13,381 nt of DNA, from contig DCTX01000049.1 of NCBI GenBank assembly GCA_002329325.1, positions 1 through 13,381 of the forward strand. The letters run 5' to 3'. The notes under the pieces were generated by a model. That model had not been told where the DNA came from and searched no databases. It saw only the letters and a program-made list of their open reading frames with translations. Of the stretch, positions 7,195 to 13,343 are shown piece by piece (the first letter of the stretch is position 1; each line of letters starts with the position of its first letter). This DNA comes from Anaerolineales bacterium UBA1429. Lineage in GTDB: Bacteria > Chloroflexota > Anaerolineae > UBA1429. The position numbers were made by a program, and so were the translations under genes.

Positions 7195-8172
7195 TCAGGG
7201 CAGAAAGGCGTTGGTGTACGCCTGCTCCGGGTCGATGGGGTTCTCGATCAGGTCGTTGGCCAGCAGCCAGGCGGCGAAGTCGGCCCAGACGTCGGGATCC
7301 TGGACCCCCCAGCGGGGGGCATCATCCTGGTAGCGCGGGCTGAGCCAGGCCTGGCTGGCGCGAACCAGGTCCGGGTCGCTCTCGGGCGAGTGGAGCAGAA
7401 GCGCCTCGGCGGCTTCCTCCGGGTGCGCGATGGCGTACTCGTAGCCACGCGCCGTGGCCCGCAGGAAGCGCGTCACCAGATCGCCCTTCTCCTGCAGGGT
7501 CTGCTCGCCGGCGATGATCACCGGCGTATAGTAGTCGGGCACGCAATCGCCGTAGAGGGGGAAGGAGACCAGCTCCTCGCCCATGAGCTCGGCCTGGACG
7601 CCATCCCACCCGAGGTAGATCCAGGCCACGTCGGCCCGGCCGCCCAGCAGGGCCGGGAAGGCGTCAAAGCCCACGTCCACGAACTCGACCTGGTCGATAT
7701 CGCCGCCGTAGCACGCCATCAGGCTGCCCAGGATCGGGCGCTCGATGGGCAGGCCGTAGGAGGCATACGTGCGCCCCTCCAGGTCGGCGGGGCTGGCGAT
7801 GCCCGACGAGGCCAGCGCCGCAAAGGCCGAGGTGTTGTGCTGGATGATGGCGGCGATGGACACCACGGGGATGCCGCTGGAGCGGGCGATGGTCACCTCC
7901 TCCTGAAAGCTGACGCCAAAGGGGGTGTGGCCCGCCGCCACCTGCTGGATGGCCGCCGAGGGGTCGGAGGGGATCTGGATATCCAGGGCGATACCCTCCT
8001 CCTCGTACCAGCCCTTCTCCAGGGCGACGTAAAAGCCGGTGTGATTGGTGTTCGGCACCCAGTCCAGCGAGAGTACCACCGGCTCGGGGCCGGCGGGCTG
8101 GGCGCAGCCTGCGACGAGCCCTCCGGCGAGCAGCAGCGTTGCCAACAGAACGAGTGCGCGTAGTCTGATCAT
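7195..8172 (-). CDS. thiY: ThiY-like thiamine/pyrimidine-precursor binding lipoprotein (NMT1/THI5 family)
   Basis: This 325-residue protein is the extracytoplasmic binding protein of the ABC importer. A hydrophobic signal (residues 5-20) ends in the lipobox LVAGC with Cys23 as the lipid anchor. The mature part opens with LSLDWVPNTNHTGFYVA and EKGWYEEEGI, the hallmark of the NMT1/THI5-like family that binds N-formyl-aminopyrimidine, HMP or thiamine. The ATG at 8172 has a strong AGGAGAG site a few bases upstream and overlaps the thiX stop (ATGA); the same frame stays open far upstream inside thiX but is not used. Which thiamine-related compound is bound cannot be decided from sequence. The family also includes proteins with other ligands, but the operon context supports a thiamine role. 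Confidence 0.88.
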   Translation of the reverse strand: MIRLRALVLLATLLLAGGLVAGCAQPAGPEPVVLSLDWVPNTNHTGFYVALEKGWYEEEGIALDIQIPSDPSAAIQQVAAGHTPFGVSFQEEVTIARSSGIPVVSIAAIIQHNTSAFAALASSGIASPADLEGRTYASYGLPIERPILGSLMACYGGDIDQVEFVDVGFDAFPALLGGRADVAWIYLGWDGVQAELMGEELVSFPLYGDCVPDYYTPVIIAGEQTLQEKGDLVTRFLRATARGYEYAIAHPEEAAEALLLHSPESDPDLVRASQAWLSPRYQDDAPRWGVQDPDVWADFAAWLLANDLIENPIDPEQAYTNAFLP

Positions 8173-8999
8173 GATTCTCTCCTTGTCGAGATCTCTTCCC
8201 AGCGTTCCTGGCGGGCGGCGGCATAGTGCCAGCGCAAGGTGAGGCGTTCCACCAGGGCCACCACGCCAAAGAGCAGCAGGCTGAGGGCCGCCGTGAGGGC
8301 GATGCTCACAAAGACCCAATCGGTGCGGAACGAGTTGGTGGCCCGCAGCATAAAGACGCCGATGCCGCGGCTGGCCCCCACCCATTCGCCCAGGATGGCG
8401 CCGACGACGCTGTAGGTGATGCCCACCTTGATCCCGGAGAAGATCATGGGCATGGCGCCAGGCAACTGCACCTTGAGAAAGGTGTCGCGCTGCGAGGCGC
8501 CCATGGTGCGCAGCAGGGCGATCTGCTCCGGGTCGGTGGCGCGCAGGCCGTCCGCCGTGTTGACCACGATGGGGAAAAAGCACACCAGCGCCACGACGAT
8601 GACCTTGGGCAGGATGCCATAGCCGAACCAGATCACCAGCAGCGGCGCGATGGCTACGATGGGCACCGTTTGCGAGAACACCAACAGCGGATAGAGCGCC
8701 GCCCGCACCTTGGGCGAGCGGTCGAGCAGGATGCCCAGGGCCAGGCCCACGGCCAGCGCTGCCGCAAAGCCCAGCAGCGTCTCTTGCGCCGTCTGCCAGA
8801 CGTGGGCGCCCACCAGGCTGTGGGCCGCCCATCCGGCCCGCACGATGGCCAGGGGCGAGGGCAGCAGCCACGCCTGGACCTGGAACACCTCCACCGCCGC
8901 CTGCCACAGGGCCAGGAGCGCCAGGATCAGGAGGGTGGGGGGCAGCAGCCAATTGGGCTGGCGCCGATGGGCCCGCAGCGGGGGGGAGGGTTCACTCAT
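8169..8999 (-). CDS. thiX: ThiX-like ABC transporter permease
   Basis: A 276-residue membrane protein of the binding-protein-dependent permease family. About six helices are visible, with clear ones near 18-40, 72-92, 105-125, 132-148, 192-208 and 230-250. The cytoplasmic EAA-type loop that docks on the ATPase is at about 158-182, with its conserved Gly in RTMGAS and LPGAMP at the end. ATG at 8999 has GGAGG about nine bases upstream and overlaps the small thiamine-binding gene by eight bases. It pairs with the ATPase and lipoprotein that follow; two copies are expected per transporter because no second permease gene is present. Confidence 0.88.
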   Translation of the reverse strand: MSEPSPPLRAHRRQPNWLLPPTLLILALLALWQAAVEVFQVQAWLLPSPLAIVRAGWAAHSLVGAHVWQTAQETLLGFAAALAVGLALGILLDRSPKVRAALYPLLVFSQTVPIVAIAPLLVIWFGYGILPKVIVVALVCFFPIVVNTADGLRATDPEQIALLRTMGASQRDTFLKVQLPGAMPMIFSGIKVGITYSVVGAILGEWVGASRGIGVFMLRATNSFRTDWVFVSIALTAALSLLLFGVVALVERLTLRWHYAAARQERWEEISTRRES

Positions 9000-9261
9000 G
9001 GGCCGTTCCCTCCGCCGGCAGGGGGCAGGCGTTGGAGAGGGTCACCTGCAGCACGGCGCCGCCATGGGCGGCGGCTCGTCGGAAGGCGTCCTGCAGGGCG
9101 GCCCACACCGTGTCGTCGTCGCCCCAGAGCACCGTGCTCATGGGGCCCACCTGGTAGGGCAGGCCATGGGCAGCCAGGGCCGCCAGGACATCCTCGATGG
9201 CGGGGGCCAGGTCGCTCTGCCCCAGGGGATAGAGGCTGATCTGCGCGCTGATGGCGATCAT
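8992..9261 (-). CDS. Small YkoF/MTH1187-type thiamine-binding protein
   Basis: An 89-residue cytoplasmic protein of the MTH1187/YkoF family (thiamine_BP, formerly DUF77). The family pattern is seen in the SAQISLYPLG start, the VGPMSTVLWGD stretch at about 38-48, and the closing VTLSNAC. YkoF of Bacillus has two such domains and binds thiamine or its pyrimidine; this is a single-domain version, as in archaeal MTH1187. Its place between the methyltransferase and ThiX, overlapping both (4 and 8 bases), suggests it holds or passes on the imported compound, which is inference. The ATG at 9261 has GGAGGG eight bases upstream. Confidence 0.85.
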   Translation of the reverse strand: MIAISAQISLYPLGQSDLAPAIEDVLAALAAHGLPYQVGPMSTVLWGDDDTVWAALQDAFRRAAAHGGAVLQVTLSNACPLPAEGTAHE

Positions 9262-9953
9262 TTGCGCACCCTCCCCACCAGCAAGGCCCCCTGGCGTCTG
9301 CGAAAGCGCCGTCCCCAGGCCTCGACGAGCCCCGCCCAGGCCAGGCGTTCCCCGGGCGGCGGCACAAAGCCGGCGCTGGCCCACTTTACGCGACCCAGCC
9401 GCGCCATCAGCGCCAGGAACTGGGTTGGCGTGTGCAGCCGCGCCCCGTAAAAGGCGGAGCTGCTGTCCTGGGCCATCTGCGCATAGAGCTGACCCCAGGG
9501 GCTATTGCGGTTGAGGGTCGCCACGACCAGGCGCCCGCCCGGCGCCGTGACGCGCCACATCTCGGCCAGGGCCTGCTCGGGCCGGGCCATGAACTCCAGG
9601 GCCGTCACCGAGAGCACCAGGGCAAAGCGGCCATCCTCGTAGGGGAGGCCCTCGGCGGTCCCCAGATCCCAGGTCACCCGGGGGTCTTTGGCGCGGGCCA
9701 CGGCCAGCATGGCCTCCGAGGGGTCGCGGGCCACCACCTGCAGGCCGCGCCTGGCCAGCTCGCAGGCATAGTTGCCGGTGCCGGCGCCCACGTCCAGGGC
9801 CGCCTCGCCCCTTTTGGGGCGCGCCAGCCGCCAGACCAGCCTCTTCTGGGCGCGATCCATGGCGCGGCCCAGGGGCGTCTCGTACCAGGAATCGTAGGCG
9901 TCGGCGTGGGTGGGGTCGGTGAACGGGTTGGGATGCACAGATTCAGGGCACAT
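9258..9953 (-). CDS. Class I SAM-dependent methyltransferase within the thiamine operon
   Basis: A 231-residue class I (Rossmann) methyltransferase of the Methyltransf_11/UbiE-like group. S-adenosylmethionine-binding motif I is LDVGAGTGN (53-61); the acidic residue after strand 2 is Asp77; GLPYEDGRFALVLS (102-115) and RVTAPGGRLVV (134-144) are motifs II-III. An N-terminal lid (about 10-45) carries SWYETPLGR. Nothing identifies the substrate. It sits between pyrophosphokinase and the thiamine-binding gene, overlapping them by 11 and 4 bases, with its own AGAGGA ribosome site before the ATG, so it must be co-transcribed and is under TPP control. A role in modifying a thiamine-derived or pyrimidine compound is only suggested by position; an unrelated housekeeping methyltransferase carried in the operon is possible. 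Confidence 0.83.
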   Translation of the reverse strand: MCPESVHPNPFTDPTHADAYDSWYETPLGRAMDRAQKRLVWRLARPKRGEAALDVGAGTGNYACELARRGLQVVARDPSEAMLAVARAKDPRVTWDLGTAEGLPYEDGRFALVLSVTALEFMARPEQALAEMWRVTAPGGRLVVATLNRNSPWGQLYAQMAQDSSSAFYGARLHTPTQFLALMARLGRVKWASAGFVPPPGERLAWAGLVEAWGRRFRRRQGALLVGRVRK

Positions 9954-10623
9954 GAGGGTCCTCTCCCTCCGCGGTGGGGGTGTGTACCACCAGGAGGCGG
10001 CCGGCCTGCAGCGTCACCTGGGCGCGGGGGCCGGTCTGCACATTGCTGACGCCCCGCGAGGGGCCTACGCTGAGGGTCTCTCCCCGCAGCGGATAGGCCA
10101 GGCCCGCGGTGACGATGCCCAAGGCGTCGCCGCCCCAGGGGATCAACGAGACGGTGTCGCCCGGCGCGCCGAGGATCTCGGTCTCTCCCTCCGCCAGCCA
10201 GAGGGTCGAGGCCTCGTCCCAGATGCGCACGGTGACCTTGCTGAGGACGGGCATGGTGAGCAGGGCCAGGTTCGCCAGGGCGTGGTCGATGCGGCCGCCC
10301 AGGGCGCCCAGGATGGCGATCTCCTCAGGCTCGCGCTGCACCGCGGCGGCCAGGGCGAGCTCGGCGTCCGTCTCGTCCTTGGCGGTGGGGTACCGCTGGA
10401 GGCTGCAGCCGTGGCCCTGGGCCGCCGCCAGGACGTGGGGCAACACCGAATCCATATCGCCCACTAGCAGGTCGGGCAGGTAGCCCTGGGCGACCAGCCA
10501 GTTGGCGCCGCCGTCGGCTGCGATGATGGTCGCGGCGCGCTCCAGGATGGCGAGCAGGCGCGGCGTCGGCACAAAGACGCCGTTCAGCGCCACGACCACG
10601 AGGCGAGTTGCTTGGGTATCCAC
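9943..10623 (-). CDS. thiN: Thiamine pyrophosphokinase
   Basis: This enzyme transfers pyrophosphate from ATP to thiamine, giving the cofactor TPP. Family signatures, numbered from the chosen GTG at 10623, are ADGGAN (36-41), PDLLVGDMDS (50-59), YPTAKDETD (78-86) and GGRIDHALANL (109-119), the metal/ATP- and thiamine-binding residues. A C-terminal domain with GVSNVQTG completes the fold, 226 residues in all. The start is placed at 10623 because GCGAGGG lies just upstream; an earlier in-frame GTG at 10641 sits at the foot of the leader terminator and lacks a ribosome site. It is the first gene after the riboswitch, and its end overlaps the methyltransferase by 11 bases. Thiamine, not thiamine phosphate, is the expected substrate, implying salvage. 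Confidence 0.93.
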   Translation of the reverse strand: MDTQATRLVVVALNGVFVPTPRLLAILERAATIIAADGGANWLVAQGYLPDLLVGDMDSVLPHVLAAAQGHGCSLQRYPTAKDETDAELALAAAVQREPEEIAILGALGGRIDHALANLALLTMPVLSKVTVRIWDEASTLWLAEGETEILGAPGDTVSLIPWGGDALGIVTAGLAYPLRGETLSVGPSRGVSNVQTGPRAQVTLQAGRLLVVHTPTAEGEDPHVP

Positions 10624-10644
10624 GGGCCCTCGCTTCCACACGAC

Positions 10645-10674
10645 AAAGGCCGCCGGTCTCTTGAACCAGCGGCC
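10645..10674 (-). terminator. Riboswitch-controlled attenuator hairpin
   Basis: On the minus strand, ten bases (10674-10665) pair with 10657-10648 with one G-U pair around a 7-base loop, followed by TTTGT. The position between riboswitch and first gene makes it the expression platform. Its 5' arm and loop (10671-10662) are complementary to the conserved core of the riboswitch (10719-10724 and 10699-10704), giving an antiterminator option. Confidence 0.75.
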
Positions 10675-10687
10675 TGAAAAGCTCCAT

Positions 10688-10776
10688 TTGCTTCCCTACG
10701 CTGGCATGACCCAGATCAGGTTCAGGGGTCGATGGCAGGCCATCCTCTCAGCCCCAAGGGGCTCCCCCAGCGAGTG
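10688..10776 (-). ncRNA. TPP riboswitch (THI element)
   Basis: Read on the minus strand, the leader carries the diagnostic conserved parts of the TPP riboswitch: CTGAGA after the P3 stem (AGCCCC/GGGGCT), an optional P3a hairpin, the ACCCC half of P2, the strictly conserved CTGAACCTGATCTGG, and GCCAGCGTAGGGAAG. P2 is GGGG/CCCC, and P5 is CTGG/CCAG. P1 looks short (GCT at 10771-10769 with AGC at 10692-10690). It senses thiamine pyrophosphate and, from the following hairpin, turns transcription off when TPP is bound. It lies 3' of a consensus promoter and directly upstream of thiamine pyrophosphokinase. Confidence 0.95.
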
Positions 10777-10791
10777 TTCGATTGTGCGGCC

Positions 10792-10820
10792 ATTATAGCC
10801 CGCGCGTGGGGCGGGCGCAA
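10792..10820 (-). promoter_or_regulatory. Promoter of the thiamine operon
   Basis: A perfect TATAAT (10797-10792) lies 17 bases after TTGCGC (10820-10815) on the minus strand. Transcription would start near 10785, about ten bases before the riboswitch, exactly as expected for its leader. Confidence 0.75.
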
Positions 10821-10866
10821 ATGGGCTCGCGTCCGCGTCTCTTGCGACGCCGGTCTCGTCTGCGAT

Positions 10867-10888
10867 GATCCGCCCGATCAGGCGGATC
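10867..10888. repeat. Inverted repeat between divergent promoters, possible operator
   Basis: GATCCGCC (10867-10874) and GGCGGATC (10881-10888) form a perfect 8-base inverted repeat around a 6-base spacer. GATC recurs at 10867, 10876 and 10885, exactly nine bases apart. No T run follows on either strand, so a regulator-binding site is more likely than a terminator. It lies in the gap of about 240 bases between the thiamine operon and the acetyltransferase gene; the rest of that gap shows only the two promoters. Confidence 0.4.
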
Positions 10889-10972
10889 CCCAGCAGACCA
10901 CCTGCCCGTGGCCGCCGCTATGGCATCCACGGGGCGACATGGGCGTTGATGGGTAGCGACTGCGGGCGCTCC

Positions 10973-11001
10973 TTGCGCCTGGGCGCCCCGCGCCCTACAA
11001 T
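10973..11001 (+). promoter_or_regulatory. Promoter of the RimJ/RimL-type acetyltransferase gene
   Basis: TTGCGC (10973-10978) and TACAAT (10996-11001) are 17 bases apart. The -35 is identical to that of the divergent thiamine promoter. The predicted leader is about 35 bases and ends with a good ribosome site. Confidence 0.65.
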
Positions 11002-11041
11002 GCCGACGAGATCGCCGTGCACCCCTGCAGGAGCCAGGCCC

Positions 11042-11599
11042 ATGCCAACGCAACCTACCCTGACCACCGAGCGCCTCGTGCTGCGCCCTTTTGCTCTGGA
11101 CGACGCCGACGTCGTGCAGCGGTTGGCGGGCGCCTATGAGGTGGCCCTCAACACCTCGATCCCGCACCCATACCCCGAGGGAGGGGCGGCCGCCTGGATC
11201 GGCGGCCACCAGCTCAGGTTCGATCAAGGGGAGGAGGTCCACTTTGCGGTGACCCTCCGCCAAGGGGGGCAACTGATCGGGGCCATGGGGCTGACGGTGG
11301 AGGCGTTCCATCGCCGAGGCACGCTGGGCTACTGGATCGGCGTGCCGTATTGGGGGCAGGGCTATGCCACCGAGGCGGGGCGGGCCGTGGTGGCTTACGG
11401 CTTTCGCGAGCACAGCCTTCTGCGCATCATGGCGACCCACTATGCCCGCAACCCCGCTTCGGGCCGGGTGATGCAGAAGCTGGGCATGACGCGCGAGGGC
11501 TGTATGCGCCGGCATGTGTTGCGTTGGGGCGAGCCCCAAGACCTGGTTCTCTATGGGATCCTGCGGGAGGAGTGGCAGGCCCTCTCAGGCGTGGCGTAG
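11042..11599 (+). CDS. GNAT acetyltransferase, RimJ/RimL-like
   Basis: A 185-residue GNAT acetyltransferase that should transfer acetyl from acetyl-CoA to an amino group. It opens with the family start TTERLVLRPF (8-17), has the acetyl-CoA loop region in GYWIGVPYWGQGYATEA (96-112), and closes with NPASGRVMQKLGM (137-149). These fit the RimJ/RimL subgroup, which modifies protein N-termini, antibiotics or small molecules; the substrate here is unknown. ATG at 11042 is chosen for the AGGAG eight bases upstream and the promoter ending at 11001; the open frame extending back to 10865 is not coding. Its last 15 bases overlap the 3' end of dnaA on the other strand. Confidence 0.87.
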   Translation: MPTQPTLTTERLVLRPFALDDADVVQRLAGAYEVALNTSIPHPYPEGGAAAWIGGHQLRFDQGEEVHFAVTLRQGGQLIGAMGLTVEAFHRRGTLGYWIGVPYWGQGYATEAGRAVVAYGFREHSLLRIMATHYARNPASGRVMQKLGMTREGCMRRHVLRWGEPQDLVLYGILREEWQALSGVA

Positions 11600-12985
11600 G
11601 CCCTGGGCCTGGGGCACGCGCTGTTGGCCGTTGCCATAGAGTCCCGTCTTGATCTCCAGGATCTGGCGACGGAGGGCATCGTCCTTCTCAAAGAGGGCAG
11701 CGATCTTCTCCACGCCATAGAGCACCGTGGTGTGATCCCGGTCGCCCACGGCGCGGCCGATCTGAGGCAGCGAGAGGGAGGTCAGCTCGCGCACCAGGTA
11801 CATGGCCACCTGGCGGGCCAAGGCGATATCGCGGCTGCGGCGGCGTCCCAGCACATCGGCCACCGGCACGGCAAAGTGCTCGGCCACAGCGGCCACGATC
11901 TGCTCGGCCTCCAGTTGGCGATGGGGTTGCGCCATCTCGCCCAGGGCGCGCTGCGCCGTCTGGATCGTCAGCGGCTCGCCCAGGATGCGGGCCACGGCCA
12001 ACACGCGGGTCAGCGCCCCCTCCAGCTCGCGGATGTTGCTCTGCACCTGTTGCGCTACGAACTCGAGCAGCTCGGGCGCAAGCTGGATGCCCCGGCTCTC
12101 CGCCTTGACCGAGAGGATGGCGATGCGCGTCTCGATGTCGGGCGGCTGGATGTCGGTGGTGAGGCCCCACTCAAAGCGCGAACGCAGCCGTTCCTCCAGC
12201 CCGACGAACGCCTTGGGCGGCCGATCGCAGGAGAGGACGATCTGCCGGTTGCGCTGATAGAGGTCGTTGAAGGTGTGAAAGAACTCCTCCTGGGTGGCCT
12301 CTTTGTTGATCAGGAAGTGGATGTCGTCCAGCAGGAGCACCTCGATGCTCCGGTACTTGGCCCGAAAGGCCTCGGTGGTGCGGTTGCGGATCGCCTTGAT
12401 CATCTCGTTGGCAAAGGTCTCCGTCGAGACGTACAGGGCGCGGCGGTTGTCTTGCAGGGCGCGGTTGCCGATGGCGTGCAGCAGATGGGTCTTGCCGAGG
12501 CCAACGCCGCCATAGACAAAGAGGGGATTATAGGCGGTGCCGGGGTTCTCGGCCACGGCCAGGCAGCCGGCGTGGGCCAGGCGGTTGGATTGGCCCACGA
12601 TAAAGTTGTCAAACGTGTAGCGGGCATTCACCTGCGAGGCCTCGCGGTCGACCTGGAGCGAGGGGATCTCGGGCTGGGAGAGGGGCGCCTGGGCGTCCAG
12701 CAGGCCGGAGGGCGCGGCAAAGTGGGCCTCGCTGGCGCCGTTGCCCTGCACGACAAAGCGCACCGTTACGGTGCGATGGGCGATCTCGGAGAGGAGCTTT
12801 TGGATGACGCCGTACAGTCGGTTCTCGAGCCAGTCCTTGACATAACCCGAGTAGACGCCCACCACCAGTACGCCGTCCTCATACGAGAGGCCGCGCGAGG
12901 GCTCGATCCATGTTTCGTAGCTCGTCTTCGCGAGTTGAAGTTGTAGCTGGCCTTGGGCTGTCTGCCAGAGCTGCTGTGCATCCAT
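11585..12985 (-). CDS. dnaA: Chromosomal replication initiator DnaA
   Basis: This 466-residue protein binds DnaA boxes at the origin, oligomerises with ATP, and opens DNA for helicase loading. Domain I (1-80) is the helicase/partner-binding domain; domain II (81-120) is a short linker. Domain III (AAA+) starts at ARYTFDNFIVG (121-131), with Walker A GGVGLGKTH (159-167), Walker B VLLLDDIHFL (216-225) and sensor I near SCDRPPK (252-258). Domain IV has the DNA-binding helix-turn-helix with the signature SLSLPQIGRAVGDRDHTTV (403-421). All key residues are intact and length is typical. The ATG at 12985 has GGGAG eight bases upstream. Neither dnaN nor recF follows it: the next gene is convergent and overlaps its end. 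It probably marks an origin-proximal region. Confidence 0.98.
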   Translation of the reverse strand: MDAQQLWQTAQGQLQLQLAKTSYETWIEPSRGLSYEDGVLVVGVYSGYVKDWLENRLYGVIQKLLSEIAHRTVTVRFVVQGNGASEAHFAAPSGLLDAQAPLSQPEIPSLQVDREASQVNARYTFDNFIVGQSNRLAHAGCLAVAENPGTAYNPLFVYGGVGLGKTHLLHAIGNRALQDNRRALYVSTETFANEMIKAIRNRTTEAFRAKYRSIEVLLLDDIHFLINKEATQEEFFHTFNDLYQRNRQIVLSCDRPPKAFVGLEERLRSRFEWGLTTDIQPPDIETRIAILSVKAESRGIQLAPELLEFVAQQVQSNIRELEGALTRVLAVARILGEPLTIQTAQRALGEMAQPHRQLEAEQIVAAVAEHFAVPVADVLGRRRSRDIALARQVAMYLVRELTSLSLPQIGRAVGDRDHTTVLYGVEKIAALFEKDDALRRQILEIKTGLYGNGQQRVPQAQGLRHA

Positions 12986-13314
12986 GCCTGTCGCTCCCGA
13001 GCCGGGCAGATGAACTCACGACGGTCGGCGATGCCACGGAATCGCGGAGACGACAAAACCGACGGATGTCGGGTGCGCTGTGGGCCCCGTGATGGGCGTT
13101 GCTCTGCGGGTGCCGAGCAGACGCCGGTGCGGCCGAGCCCTGCGATGTGGCGAAACGTGGAGCCGTCAGCGTGATTCGATCGGCGCGTCGAGCTTGCCGT
13201 TGCGGCAGATCACGGCGTGGTTCGTGCAGATACTGGGCTGCCGTGACGAAGGCCGCCGGACTGGAGGAGGCTTCGCCTGGGGCGCTGGCCCGACCCTTTC
13301 AAATCACTGTGCCC
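12986..13314 (-). other. Long untranslated leader of dnaA
   Basis: From the predicted start near 13308 to the dnaA ATG there are over 300 bases with no supported gene. A short hairpin (CCGAC/GTCGG, minus strand 13072-13059) is followed by TTTTGT, and a 7-base inverted repeat TCACGGC/GCCGTGA spans 13210-13246. I see no consensus DnaA box here. Confidence 0.45.
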
Positions 13315-13343
13315 ATTCTAGCATCTCTGGGCGTGGGTGACAA
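13315..13343 (-). promoter_or_regulatory. Promoter of dnaA
   Basis: TTGTCA (13343-13338) and TAGAAT (13320-13315) on the minus strand are separated by exactly 17 bases; both hexamers match the consensus at five of six positions. It is the only convincing promoter I find in the roughly 400 bases upstream of dnaA. Confidence 0.68.

Noticed and set aside
10865..11041. N-terminal extension of the acetyltransferase to an earlier ATG.
   Set aside because: The extension would span the inverted repeat and the promoter, and the translated part is Arg/Pro-rich without homology; ATG 11042 has a good ribosome site and the family's usual start.
13146..13154. TGTGGCGAA as a DnaA box.
   Set aside because: It matches the reverse consensus at seven of nine positions but is alone; a functional origin normally has several closer matches.
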